Positions 14,650 through 23,115 of a DNA stretch of 64,000 bases are shown here, piece after piece. Numbering within the stretch: position 1 is the first letter of the stretch; the number at the start of each line of letters is the position of its first letter. The stretch spans positions 186,001-250,000 of the forward strand of contig NZ_JAQGLB010000011.1 of NCBI RefSeq assembly GCF_027853965.1, read 5' to 3'. A model generated the notes under the pieces. That model saw only the letters and a list, made by a program, of their open reading frames with translations. It was not told the DNA's origin and did no database searches. The translations under genes were made by a program, and so were the position numbers. The DNA comes from Saccharopolyspora indica (GTDB lineage Bacteria > Actinomycetota > Actinomycetes > Mycobacteriales > Pseudonocardiaceae).

Positions 14650-17343
14650 GTGACGCATTCCGAGGACCGACGCCTGCTGCTCATCGACGGCCACTCGATG
14701 GCCTACCGCGCCTTCTACGCCCTGCCGAAGGAGAACTTCCAGACCGGCACCGGGCAGCACACCAACGCGGTCTACGGCTTCACCTCGATGCTGATCAACC
14801 TGCTGCGCGACGAGCAGCCCACGCACCTGGCGGTGGCCTTCGACATCTCGCGCAAGACCTTCCGCTCCGAGGCCTTCGCCGACTACAAGGCGAACCGCAG
14901 CAGCTCGCCCGACGAGTTCCGCGGCCAGGTCAGCCTGATCCAGGACGTCCTCGGCGCGCTGAACATCCCGGTGCTGAGCAAGGACAACTACGAGGCCGAC
15001 GACGTCATCGCGACGCTGACCACGCAGGCCACCGGCGAGGGCTTCAAGGTCGCGATCTGCACCGGCGACCGCGACGCGCTGCAGCTGGTCACCGACGACG
15101 TCACCGTGCTCTACCCGACGAAGGGCGTCTCCGAGCTGACCCGCTTCACCCCGCAGGCGGTGGAGGACAAGTACGGCCTGAGCCCGCAGCAGTACCCGGA
15201 CTTCGCCGCGCTGCGCGGCGACCCCTCGGACAACCTGCCGAAGATCCCCGGTGTGGGGGAGAAGACGGTCACCAAGTGGATCCAGCAGTTCGGCTCGCTG
15301 GCCGAGCTGGTGGACCGGGCCGACGAGGTCAAGGGCAAGGCGGGCCAGGCGCTGCGCGACAACCTGTCGTCGGTGCTGCTGAACCGGCAGCTGACCGAGC
15401 TGGTGCGCGATGTGGAGCTGGAGATGGGCCCGCCGGAGCTCGCGGTGCGCACCTGGGACCGCGACGCCGTGCACCAGCTGTTCGACGACCTGGAGTTCCG
15501 CGTGCTGCGGGATCGGCTGTTCGCGACGCTGTCCAGCGCCGAGCCGGAGGTCGAGGAGGGCTTCGACATCTCCGGCGGTGTCGTGCAGCCCGGGCAGCTG
15601 CCCGCGTGGCTGGCCGAGCACGCCCGCAACGGCGACCGCGTCGGCCTGGCGTTCACCGGGCAGTGGGCGCGGGGCCGCGGCGACCTGACCGGCTTGGCGC
15701 TGGCCACCGCCGACGGCTCGGCCGCGTTCGTCGACGTCAGCGCCCTGACCACCGAGGACGAGCAGGCGCTGGCGGCGTGGCTGGCCGACCCGGCGGCCAC
15801 CAAGGCCGCGCACGACGTCAAGGGCCCGCTGCACGCCATCCGCGACCGGGGCTGGCAGCTGGCCGGGCTGACCAGCGACACCGCGCTCGCCGCCTACCTG
15901 GTGCGGCCGGGCCAGCGCTCCTTCGAGCTGCCCGACCTGGTGGTCCGCTACCTGCAGCGCGAGCTGCGCGCCGAGACCGGCGAGGAGGACGGCCAGCTGT
16001 CGCTGCTGGAGGACGAGGCGGAGACCAGGGAGAAGGCCGCCTCGGCCGAGCTGGTCAAGGCCCGCGCGGTGGCCGAACTGGCCGACGCGCTCGACGTCGA
16101 GCTGGACCGCATCGACAGCCGCGGCCTGCTCACCGACCTGGAGCTGCCGCTGCTGGTGGTGCTCAGCGAGCTGGAGGGCGCGGGCATCGCCGTCGACGCC
16201 GACCAGCTCGCCGAGCTGGGGGCGCGCTTCGCCGCGCGCGTCAAGCAGGCCGCGCAGGACGCCTACGGGGTGATCGGCAAGGAGATCAACCTCGGCTCGC
16301 CGAAGCAGCTGCAGGTGGTGCTGTTCGACGAGCTGGACATGCCGAAGACCAAGCGCACCAAGACCGGCTACACCACCGACGCCGAGGCGCTGCAGACGCT
16401 GTTCGAGAAGACCGAGCACCCGTTCCTGCAGCACCTGCTGGAACACCGCGACGCCACCCGGCTGAAGACCACTGTGGACGGGCTGGTGAAGTCCATTTCG
16501 GACGACGGCCGGATCCACACCACGCTGAACCAGACCATCGCGGCCACCGGGCGGCTGTCCTCCACCGACCCGAACCTGCAGAACATCCCGATCCGCACCG
16601 AGGAGGGCCGCCGGATCCGCGAGGTGTTCGTGGTCGGCGGCGGCTACGCGGAGCTGATGACCGCCGACTACAGCCAGATCGAGATGCGCATCATGGCGCA
16701 CCTGTCCGGCGACGAGGGGCTCATCGAGGCGTTCAACACCGGTGAGGACCTGCACAACTACGTGGCCTCGCGGGCGTTCGGGGTGCCGATCGAGGAGGTC
16801 GACCAGGAGCTGCGCCGCCGCGTCAAGGCGATGTCCTACGGCCTGGCCTACGGGCTGTCGGCCTACGGCCTCGCGCAGCAGCTGCGCATCTCGGCGGAGG
16901 AGGCGAAGGCGCAGATGGACGCCTACTTCTCCCGCTTCGGCCGGGTCCGCGACTACCTGCGGGAGGTCGTCGACCAGGCCCGCAAGGACGGCTACACCTC
17001 GACGATCCTCGGCCGCCGCCGCTACCTGCCGGACCTGACCAGCGACAACCGGCAGCGCCGCGAGATGGCCGAGCGGATGGCGCTCAACGCCCCGATCCAG
17101 GGCAGCGCGGCCGACATCATCAAGGTCGCGATGCTGGGCGTGCACCGAGCGTTGCGGGACAACGACATGCGGTCGCGGATGCTGCTGCAGGTGCACGACG
17201 AACTGATCGTCGAGGTCGCCGACGGCGAGCAGGCCGAGGTGGAGAAGCTGCTGCGCGAGCAGATGGGCTCGGCCTACGAACTCTCGGTGCCGCTGGAGGT
17301 TTCGGTCGGCTCCGGACGCTCCTGGGACTCCGCAGCCCACTGA
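14650..17343 (+). CDS. polA: DNA polymerase I
   Basis: An 897-aa Pol I acting in Okazaki fragment maturation and repair. Residues 1 to about 290 are the 5'-3' exonuclease (RRLLLIDGHSMAYRAFYALP, YEADDVIATL, ICTGDRDALQL). The middle domain has the 3'-5' exonuclease fold, but the acidic DxE of the proofreading site is absent, as in mycobacterial PolA. The C-terminal polymerase has motif A (TADYSQIEMR, Asp673), motif B (RRRVKAMSYGLAYG, Lys726) and motif C (VHDE, His849-Asp850-Glu851). GTG 14650 gives the usual length. The downstream order rpsA-coaE-uvrB matches M. tuberculosis, but eight genes are inserted between polA and rpsA. Confidence 0.97.
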   Translation: MTHSEDRRLLLIDGHSMAYRAFYALPKENFQTGTGQHTNAVYGFTSMLINLLRDEQPTHLAVAFDISRKTFRSEAFADYKANRSSSPDEFRGQVSLIQDVLGALNIPVLSKDNYEADDVIATLTTQATGEGFKVAICTGDRDALQLVTDDVTVLYPTKGVSELTRFTPQAVEDKYGLSPQQYPDFAALRGDPSDNLPKIPGVGEKTVTKWIQQFGSLAELVDRADEVKGKAGQALRDNLSSVLLNRQLTELVRDVELEMGPPELAVRTWDRDAVHQLFDDLEFRVLRDRLFATLSSAEPEVEEGFDISGGVVQPGQLPAWLAEHARNGDRVGLAFTGQWARGRGDLTGLALATADGSAAFVDVSALTTEDEQALAAWLADPAATKAAHDVKGPLHAIRDRGWQLAGLTSDTALAAYLVRPGQRSFELPDLVVRYLQRELRAETGEEDGQLSLLEDEAETREKAASAELVKARAVAELADALDVELDRIDSRGLLTDLELPLLVVLSELEGAGIAVDADQLAELGARFAARVKQAAQDAYGVIGKEINLGSPKQLQVVLFDELDMPKTKRTKTGYTTDAEALQTLFEKTEHPFLQHLLEHRDATRLKTTVDGLVKSISDDGRIHTTLNQTIAATGRLSSTDPNLQNIPIRTEEGRRIREVFVVGGGYAELMTADYSQIEMRIMAHLSGDEGLIEAFNTGEDLHNYVASRAFGVPIEEVDQELRRRVKAMSYGLAYGLSAYGLAQQLRISAEEAKAQMDAYFSRFGRVRDYLREVVDQARKDGYTSTILGRRRYLPDLTSDNRQRREMAERMALNAPIQGSAADIIKVAMLGVHRALRDNDMRSRMLLQVHDELIVEVADGEQAEVEKLLREQMGSAYELSVPLEVSVGSGRSWDSAAH

Positions 17344-17350
17344 GGACTCC

Positions 17351-17396
17351 CGCGATTTCAACGGAGACCGGACGTCGGGTCTCCGTTGAAATCGCG
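17351..17396. repeat. dispersed palindrome, copy 1 (terminator of polA)
   Basis: A perfect 19-bp inverted repeat beginning CGCGATTTCAACGG with loop GGACGTCG, seven bases after the polA stop. A second palindrome with the same outer CGCGATTTCAA and the same central GGACGTCG occurs at 39761-39806. It probably terminates polA, and the two copies appear to be members of a repeated element. Confidence 0.75.
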
Positions 17397-17620
17397 TCGT
17401 CCCGGGTCGTGGGAGGGCCTGGCCGGAGCAGATTGCGGGTCAGTCACGAAGCCGGCGTTGTGCGGGTGCCGGTGTCGCCGGGTCGCCTTGAATGGCGGAC
17501 ATCACCGTCGCCGCACCCGCCGTCCCCCGCGTTCGATCGGTGCGGATAGCCTGCCGTACGCGTGACCGGGCGCGGCGGGGGCACCTCGAAGCCGCTTCCA
17601 CGCCGACCTCTAGGAGGAGC

Positions 17621-18016
17621 ATGATCAACATCGACAGAGTGGACCACCTGGTCCTCACCGTCGCCGATGTCGATCGGGCAGTGCAGTTCTACGAGCAGAT
17701 CCTCGGCATGACGCCGGTGACGTTCCCCGGCGAGCGGCGGGCGGTGAGCTTCGGCGGGCAGACCATCAAGCTGCACGCGGCCAGCGAGCTGGTGGAGCCC
17801 ACCGCGACGCACCCGGTGCCCGGTTCGGCGAACCTGTGCTTCGTGACCACCAACGCGCTCAGCGAGGTCCAGGAGCACCTGCGCGCCAACGACGTGCGCA
17901 TCGAGGAGGGCCCGGTCAGCCGCATCGGCTCGGCGGGCCCGATCACCTCGCTGTACCTGCGCGACCCGGACGGCAACCTGCTCGAGGTCGCCCGCTACGA
18001 CGAGCCCGAGGAATAG
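17621..18016 (+). CDS. VOC-family protein (glyoxalase/dioxygenase superfamily)
   Basis: A 131-aa single VOC domain. It starts INIDRVDHLVLTVADVDRAV with the first metal-ligand His, followed by FYEQILGM, KLHAASE, and ends YLRDPDGNLLEVARY with the last metal-ligand Glu. Proteins of this form are found as fosfomycin- or bleomycin-resistance-like enzymes and as uncharacterised virulence-associated VOC proteins. The ATG at 17621 is preceded by a perfect TAGGAGGAGC ribosome binding site; the longer upstream frame is unlikely. Confidence 0.88.
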   Translation: MINIDRVDHLVLTVADVDRAVQFYEQILGMTPVTFPGERRAVSFGGQTIKLHAASELVEPTATHPVPGSANLCFVTTNALSEVQEHLRANDVRIEEGPVSRIGSAGPITSLYLRDPDGNLLEVARYDEPEE

Positions 18017-18022
18017 CGGAGT

Positions 18023-18047
18023 GGACCTTGTCCCCGGGGCAAGGTCC
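18023..18047. promoter_or_regulatory. MerR-type operator/promoter spacer
   Basis: GGACCTTG and CAAGGTCC are exact inverted repeats separated by nine bases (TCCCCGGGG), 12 bases before the MerR start. This arrangement is typical of MerR-family operators lying inside the -35/-10 spacer. Confidence 0.7.
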
Positions 18048-18058
18048 AGACTCGTGCC

Positions 18059-18871
18059 ATGCTCAGCATTGGGGAATTCGCGCAGCTGACCGGCCTGAGC
18101 GCGAAGGCGCTGCGGATCTACGACAAGCAGGGGCTGCTCAAGCCCGCCGAGGTGGATCCGTGGTCGAACTACCGCCGCTACTCGGCGAGCCAGCTCGAAG
18201 TCGCGATCCAGCTGAAGGCGCTGCGCGCCGCGGAGGTCGGCCTGGCCGAAGCGCAGCGCGCGCTGCGCGGTCGCCAGGACGCGGCGGCGGTGCTCGCCGA
18301 GCACCGCGAGCGGCTGGCGGCGGAGCGCGCGCGGCAGGACGAGGCGCTGGCGGTGGCGTCGGCGCTGCTGGAGCGCGATCCGCTCAGCTGGGACGTCCAG
18401 GAGCGGCAGGTCGAGGCCCAGCACTGGGTCGGCGTGGCGCTCCCGGCGACCGACGAGCTCACCGACGACCAGGCCGACCTCGCCTTCGGTGCGCTGTACG
18501 AAGCGCTCGCGGCAGCCGGCAACGCGCCGACCGGGCCGTTCTGGTCGTCGCTGCGGGCCGGTTCCGGTGAGGACGACGTCGACCTGCTGTGCTGCTGGCC
18601 CGTCGCGCGGGCGGTGGCGCCGGACTGGTCGGTCCCGGGCATCGCGGTGGTGCGCGGCGAGATCCGCGCCGGGCGGGAGCTCGTGGTGGGGTGGCGGCAC
18701 GACGACGGCGTTCCGGTGGTGGACTCGGCCGTGCACCCGGCGGTCTTGGTGCTGCTGGCCGAGGCGGAGCGGCGCGGCGCGGAGGCGGGCCTGGACGAGC
18801 TGCGCCAGATCGGGCTGCTCGACGAGTGCGGGGACGCCGTCGGCGTGGAGGTCGCGATCCCGCTGAGCTGA
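18059..18871 (+). CDS. MerR-family regulator with effector-binding C-terminus
   Basis: A 270-aa activator. Residues 1-70 are the MerR winged helix (MLSIGEFAQLTGLSAKALRI, YDKQGLLKPAEVD, YRRYSASQL), then a helical linker, then a C-terminal region of about 150 aa. The C-terminal region looks like the GyrI/BmrR-type small-molecule binding domain (AVARAVAPDWSVPGIAVV and VVGWRHDDGVPVVDSAVHP). Such regulators bind hydrophobic drugs or cations. The strong dyad immediately upstream suggests autoregulation. No target gene is adjacent on the same strand except the VOC gene, which ends 42 bases upstream and may be functionally linked. Confidence 0.88.
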   Translation: MLSIGEFAQLTGLSAKALRIYDKQGLLKPAEVDPWSNYRRYSASQLEVAIQLKALRAAEVGLAEAQRALRGRQDAAAVLAEHRERLAAERARQDEALAVASALLERDPLSWDVQERQVEAQHWVGVALPATDELTDDQADLAFGALYEALAAAGNAPTGPFWSSLRAGSGEDDVDLLCCWPVARAVAPDWSVPGIAVVRGEIRAGRELVVGWRHDDGVPVVDSAVHPAVLVLLAEAERRGAEAGLDELRQIGLLDECGDAVGVEVAIPLS

Positions 18872-19015
18872 CCGGTGAACATCGGATTCGGCATATACCA
18901 CGGGGGCTGTGCGCCTGCTCGGCCGAATGGGTGCTGATCGCCTGATCGTGTTCCGGGGTGCAGCGATAGCGTTCGGCGGGTCGGAGAACGTGCGCGGCTT
19001 GTCGGGAGCTATGAC

Positions 19016-20389
19016 GTGGGTTTCGCCGCCTCGGAGTTCACCCGTGACAAGGTCGGCTTCCTCTCGGTGGAAGGGCAGCTCGTCGAGTCACTCGACGAGC
19101 AGGTGGACGTCGGGGACGAACGGCAGTGGCTCACCTGGCTGACCGCGGAGGCGACCCGGCGCGAGGACGGCCGGGCACAGCTCGCCACCGCGCTGATCGC
19201 GCACTGCCGGGACAGGGGAATCCAGGCTCCCGCGCACGACCAGGCGCGCGGTGTGGCCGCTCACGCGCTGCAGGACTTCGAGCGGCTGCTCTGCCACCGC
19301 GTGGTCGACCAGCTCGGGGACTCGGCCGGGCAGCTGGAGGAGTTGCTGCCGGAGCCGGGGACCGGCAGCGGCTGGCTGCTCGCCGAGCTGCGCTCGGAGG
19401 TGGCGCCGATCGATCTGCGCTCGTTGGCCCGCGAGCTGGACGACATCATGTCGCTGCAGGCGCTGGGCCTGCCGACCGACCTGGCGGCGGATTCGGCCGA
19501 CCGCGTCTGGCTGCGGAGCCTGCTGACCGAGGTGGAGAAGCTGACCGCGGTGCGCCGGTTGTGCCTGCCCGCCGATCTCCTCGCCGGTTTCCCGGGCGAG
19601 CTGGTGGCCGCGTGGAGCGCGCGGGCGGCCGACGCGCAGCCGGAGGAGCTGCAGGCGCTGCCGCAGCCGGTCCGCGTCACGTTGCTGAGCTCGCTGTGCG
19701 CGGTGCGCCGCGCGGAGATCACCGACCTGCTCGGGAAGGTGCTGCTCGGCCTGCTCCACCAGATCCGGGCCCGCGCTGAGCACCGGCTCGGCGGCGCGGC
19801 CGACGACGTGCCGATGCCCGGGAGCACGCGGGACGTGCTGCTGTTCGACCTGGTCAAGGCGGCCGTCGAGAACCCCGACGACACCGTCCGCGCGGCGCTG
19901 TTCCCGGTCGCGGGCGAGCCGCTGCTCAAGCAGCTCATGCGGGACAGCGCAGCCCGGACCGCCGAGCACACCAGGCGCAAGCGAGCGGTCCTGAGGGGCA
20001 CCTACTCGGCCTGCCACCAGCAGCTGCTCCGGCTGCTGCTGGCCAGCCTGGAGTTCCGCAGCCGGGAACCGGACTGCTGGCCGCTGCTGGCCGCGCTGGG
20101 CGAGCTGGTCGGCGACTACACCGCCTGCTGGGGCCGGGGGCGGTTCTACGAACCCGGTCACCGCGCCCCGCTGGAGGACGTCGTGCCGCCGGAGTGGCGG
20201 TCGGCGGTGGTGGACCGGGAAGGGCGCGTGGAGCGCATCGCCTACGAGTTCTGCGTGCTGGTGTCCCTGCGGGACCAGCTCTGCACCCGGCAGATCTACC
20301 TCGCGCACGGCCACCGGTGGGGCGAACCGCCACCGGCGCCCCCGCCAGCCCGCCACGCCGAAGTCCGCTGGCCCACCAAGGACGAGTAG
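19016..20389 (+). CDS. Tn3-family transposase remnant (both ends missing)
   Basis: A 457-aa open frame matching the central N-terminal half of Tn3-type transposases as I know them. LTWLTAEATRRED..., the segment with AVRRLCLPADLLAGFPGELV, the VRRAEITDLLGKVLLGLLH region and finally APLEDVVPPEWRSAVVDREG, RIAYEFCVLVSLRD and the IYLAHGHRWGEP end are characteristic. Full-length enzymes are near 1000 aa and carry a DDE catalytic core in the C-terminal half. Here the frame stops just where that half should begin, in a Pro-rich tail, so the protein cannot transpose. The N-terminal domain is also incomplete. The GTG start is uncertain. The frame itself is intact over 457 codons, so it may persist as a DNA-binding protein or be a recent truncation. 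Confidence 0.7.
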   Translation: MGFAASEFTRDKVGFLSVEGQLVESLDEQVDVGDERQWLTWLTAEATRREDGRAQLATALIAHCRDRGIQAPAHDQARGVAAHALQDFERLLCHRVVDQLGDSAGQLEELLPEPGTGSGWLLAELRSEVAPIDLRSLARELDDIMSLQALGLPTDLAADSADRVWLRSLLTEVEKLTAVRRLCLPADLLAGFPGELVAAWSARAADAQPEELQALPQPVRVTLLSSLCAVRRAEITDLLGKVLLGLLHQIRARAEHRLGGAADDVPMPGSTRDVLLFDLVKAAVENPDDTVRAALFPVAGEPLLKQLMRDSAARTAEHTRRKRAVLRGTYSACHQQLLRLLLASLEFRSREPDCWPLLAALGELVGDYTACWGRGRFYEPGHRAPLEDVVPPEWRSAVVDREGRVERIAYEFCVLVSLRDQLCTRQIYLAHGHRWGEPPPAPPPARHAEVRWPTKDE

Positions 20390-20404
20390 GCCAGCGGACT
20401 TCGG
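20358..20404. terminator. 16-bp perfect hairpin spanning a stop codon
   Basis: CCGAAGTCCGCTGGCC and its exact complement flank a 15-base loop; the TAG stop of the transposase remnant lies at the loop-stem junction. It lies between convergent genes and can terminate in both directions. It also marks the truncation point of the Tn3 remnant. Confidence 0.65.
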
Positions 20405-20412
20405 CGCGGGGA

Positions 20413-22434
20413 TTACAGCGAGAGTTCCGGCTTCAGGCGGGACGGGGTCCACACCCGCTGGCGCCAGGCCGCGATGGTGCTCAGCAGCAGCGCCGCGACG
20501 AGGTAGCACACCAGCACCGTCACCGAGGTGGTCACCGCCGACATGTCACCGCCGTAGAGCAGGTGGCGCAGACCGCTGACCACGTAGCCCAGCGGCAGCA
20601 CCTGGTGCAGCGGGTGCAGCGGTTCCGGGATGGTCTGCCACGGGAACGTGCCGCCCGCCGTGACCAGCTGGAGCACCAGCACCACCAGCGCGATGAACTT
20701 GCCCTTCGGCCCGAACGCCGCGTTGAGCGAGTGCACCACCGCGGTGAACGCGAACGAGGTCAGCACCAGGAAGCCCAGCGTCTTCCAGGTGTGCGCGGGC
20801 TGCACGCCGACGGCGTACACCACGACCAGGTAGAGCAGCACCGCCTGCACGAAGCCGACGAGCGCCGCGGGCAGCCAGCCGCCGAGCGCGACGCGCCACG
20901 GCGCGACCCCGGCCGCCAGCGCGCGGCTGGACAGCGGCCGCATCAGCAGGAACAGCACGAAGCCGCCGACCCACAGCGCCAGCCCCATGAAGTAGGGCGC
21001 CAGCCCGGCACCGTAGGTGTCGGCCTTGACCTGGGCCAGGGTGTCGATGGCGAGCGGGTCGCCGATGGTGTCCGCGGTGGCGTCGCGGGTCTGCTCGTCG
21101 GGGTTGGGGATGTCGTTGACGCCCCGGCCCAGCTCGGTGGCCAGCGTGTCGGAGCCGTCCTTGAGCTGCCCGGACCCGTCGCGCAGCTGGTGGGCACCAC
21201 CGGCCAGCTGGTCGGCGCCGTCGGTGAGCTTCCTGGTTCCGGCGACGGCCTGCTGCTCGCCGTCGCTCACCTGCTTGGCACCGTCGTCGACCTTGATCGA
21301 GCCGGTGGTGAGCTGGTCGATGGCGCCGGTCAGGGCGGGCATCCCGGTGGCCAGCTGCCGGCTGCCGTCGGCGACCTGGCGGGAGCCGTCGGCGAGCTTG
21401 CGCAGCTGCCCGACCTGGCTCTGCACCTTGCCGTTGGCCTCGGTGATCGGGCTGTGGAGCTCGTCGAGACCGGCGGTGACCTTCTCGATGGTGGATTCGT
21501 CCACCCCGGCCTGGCGCAGCTGGTTGGCGATGCGGGTCTTGTGGCCGTCGAGGTGGTCCACGACGTCCTGGGCGGCGTTGCCCAGGGTTTCGGCCTTCGT
21601 GGCGAGCTGCTCGTTGCCCGCGGCGACCTGCTCGGCGCCGTCGGCCAGCTTCGCGGTCTGCCCGGGCAGCGGCGCGGTCTTCTGCTGCAGCTGCGTCAAC
21701 CCGTCGCGCAGCTGCCCGGTGCCGCCCGCGACCTGGCTCGCGCCGTCGGCGAGCTTGAGCTGGCCGTCGAGCAGCTGGTGGGCACCGGCGGAGAGCTGCG
21801 CCGAGCCCTGCTCGGCCTGGCCGAGGCCGTCGTAGAGCTGCCCGGCGCCGTCGGCGATCTGCCCCGCGCCGTCGGCGGCTTCCAGCGTCTTGTCGTGCAC
21901 CGTGGCGAACCCGAGCAGGAACTGCTTGGCCGCCTCGGAGCCGACGCTGGAGGCCACGCCCTTGCGCACCTCGGAGGCCACCTTGTCGGCGATGGTGCCG
22001 ACCAGGTAGTTGTTCGCGTCGTTGGTGATCAGCTTCAGCTTGGCCTGCCGCGGCTCGAAGTCACCGGCCGAGATCAGCGCGGCGGAGAAGTCCCGCGGCA
22101 CCACCAGCGCGAAGGTGTACTCGCCGCTGGCCACGCCCTGCTGCGCGGCGACCTCGTCGGTGCGCGACCACTTGAACGTGTCGGAGTCGATGAGCTCCTG
22201 GTACACGTCCTGCCCGGCGTCGAGCCGGGTGCCGTCCTCGCGTTCGGCGCCGGTGTCGTCGATGACCACCGCGGCGGGCACCGAGTCGAGCTTCCCGTAG
22301 GGGTCCCAGTTCGCGTAGATGTACATGGCGCCGTACAGCAGCGGCACCAGGGTGACCGCCAGCAGCGCCAGCTTGGGCAGCTTGCCGGAGGTGAGCCGGC
22401 GCAACTCGGTGGCGGCGAGCCGGAGACTAGTCAT
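20413..22434 (-). CDS. YhgE/Pip-domain membrane protein
   Basis: A 673-aa protein with one N-terminal membrane segment (LPKLALLAVTLVPLLYGAMY), an extracellular region of about 450 aa, and about five C-terminal segments, the layout of YhgE/Pip (phage infection protein) and ABC-2-like permeases. The extracellular part contains many repeats of the LxDGAxQLxxG type, a heptad-like helical rod seen in this family. These proteins span the envelope and are involved in EsaA/ESX-like functions, phage adsorption or lipid export; the job here is unknown. The ATG lies eight bases inside the end of the upstream ATPase-like gene, so the two are coupled. Confidence 0.9.
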   Translation of the reverse strand: MTSLRLAATELRRLTSGKLPKLALLAVTLVPLLYGAMYIYANWDPYGKLDSVPAAVVIDDTGAEREDGTRLDAGQDVYQELIDSDTFKWSRTDEVAAQQGVASGEYTFALVVPRDFSAALISAGDFEPRQAKLKLITNDANNYLVGTIADKVASEVRKGVASSVGSEAAKQFLLGFATVHDKTLEAADGAGQIADGAGQLYDGLGQAEQGSAQLSAGAHQLLDGQLKLADGASQVAGGTGQLRDGLTQLQQKTAPLPGQTAKLADGAEQVAAGNEQLATKAETLGNAAQDVVDHLDGHKTRIANQLRQAGVDESTIEKVTAGLDELHSPITEANGKVQSQVGQLRKLADGSRQVADGSRQLATGMPALTGAIDQLTTGSIKVDDGAKQVSDGEQQAVAGTRKLTDGADQLAGGAHQLRDGSGQLKDGSDTLATELGRGVNDIPNPDEQTRDATADTIGDPLAIDTLAQVKADTYGAGLAPYFMGLALWVGGFVLFLLMRPLSSRALAAGVAPWRVALGGWLPAALVGFVQAVLLYLVVVYAVGVQPAHTWKTLGFLVLTSFAFTAVVHSLNAAFGPKGKFIALVVLVLQLVTAGGTFPWQTIPEPLHPLHQVLPLGYVVSGLRHLLYGGDMSAVTTSVTVLVCYLVAALLLSTIAAWRQRVWTPSRLKPELSL

Positions 22435-23080
22435 CGCAGGCCTTCGTGAAATCCGATTCGGACAGTTCGGGGTTGTCGGCGCCGATGCGAGCGGGCGTGA
22501 CGCCCAGCTTCTCGGCGGTGTGCGGGGAGCAGAGGGCGATCACCGCCAGGCCGCGCTCGGCCTGTTGGACGGCCAGCGAGTACCAGCCGGCGGGATCGCC
22601 GCCGTGGCGGTCCGGGCAGTCCAGGACCAGTGCTTTCGTGGTGCGGGATTCGCAGGCGAGCTCGATCAGCAGCTTGGTGCGGTCGAGCGGGGCGAGGTTC
22701 TCGCAGCGCTCGTCGGCGTTGTACTCGCGCGTCGACAGCCAGGCCTTGACCTTGCGCCGGGTGGACCAGCGACCGGCCAGGGTGAGGCCCTCGGCGACGA
22801 CGTCGCGCACCGAGATCGAACCGTCGGGTTCGGTGATCTCCGGCGCGTCGACGACCGCGACCTGCTGCCGCAGGGTGCCCGCGTCGAGCGCGCCGTCCAG
22901 GCGGACGGTGCCCTTGCCGGGCCGCAACCGGCCGGACAGCACCAGCGCGAGCGCGGTGTGCCCGGCGTTCGGGTCGCCGGTCACCAGCAGCGCCTGACCG
23001 CTGCGCACGCGCAGCGAGGTGGGCGCCAGCAGCGGACCGTGCGCTCCGTTCACCTCCACGCCGGTGGCGACGATTTCCAA
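22427..23080 (-). CDS. degenerate ABC-ATPase-like protein coupled to YhgE/Pip
   Basis: A 217-aa protein with the outline of an ABC nucleotide-binding domain. SLRVRSGQALLVTGDPNAGH stands where Walker A should be, but the invariant Lys-Ser/Thr of GxxGxGK[ST] is replaced (GDPNAGHTA, residues 35-43). The LSGGQ signature is not recognisable and the Walker B region reads ALVLDCPD, with Cys in place of the usual Glu. ATP hydrolysis is doubtful. TTG 23080 was chosen because GAGGAG precedes it. The gene overlaps the YhgE/Pip gene by eight bases, and the pairing suggests a structural or regulatory partner of that membrane protein. Confidence 0.72.
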   Translation of the reverse strand: MEIVATGVEVNGAHGPLLAPTSLRVRSGQALLVTGDPNAGHTALALVLSGRLRPGKGTVRLDGALDAGTLRQQVAVVDAPEITEPDGSISVRDVVAEGLTLAGRWSTRRKVKAWLSTREYNADERCENLAPLDRTKLLIELACESRTTKALVLDCPDRHGGDPAGWYSLAVQQAERGLAVIALCSPHTAEKLGVTPARIGADNPELSESDFTKACDD

Positions 23081-23115
23081 GCCGACTCCTCGACTCTCAA
23101 GGTCTGGTGCACCGG

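Noticed and set aside
14575..17361. Long open frame on the minus strand opposite polA
   Set aside because: GC-rich third positions of polA keep the antisense frame open; the translation is low-complexity and has no domains.
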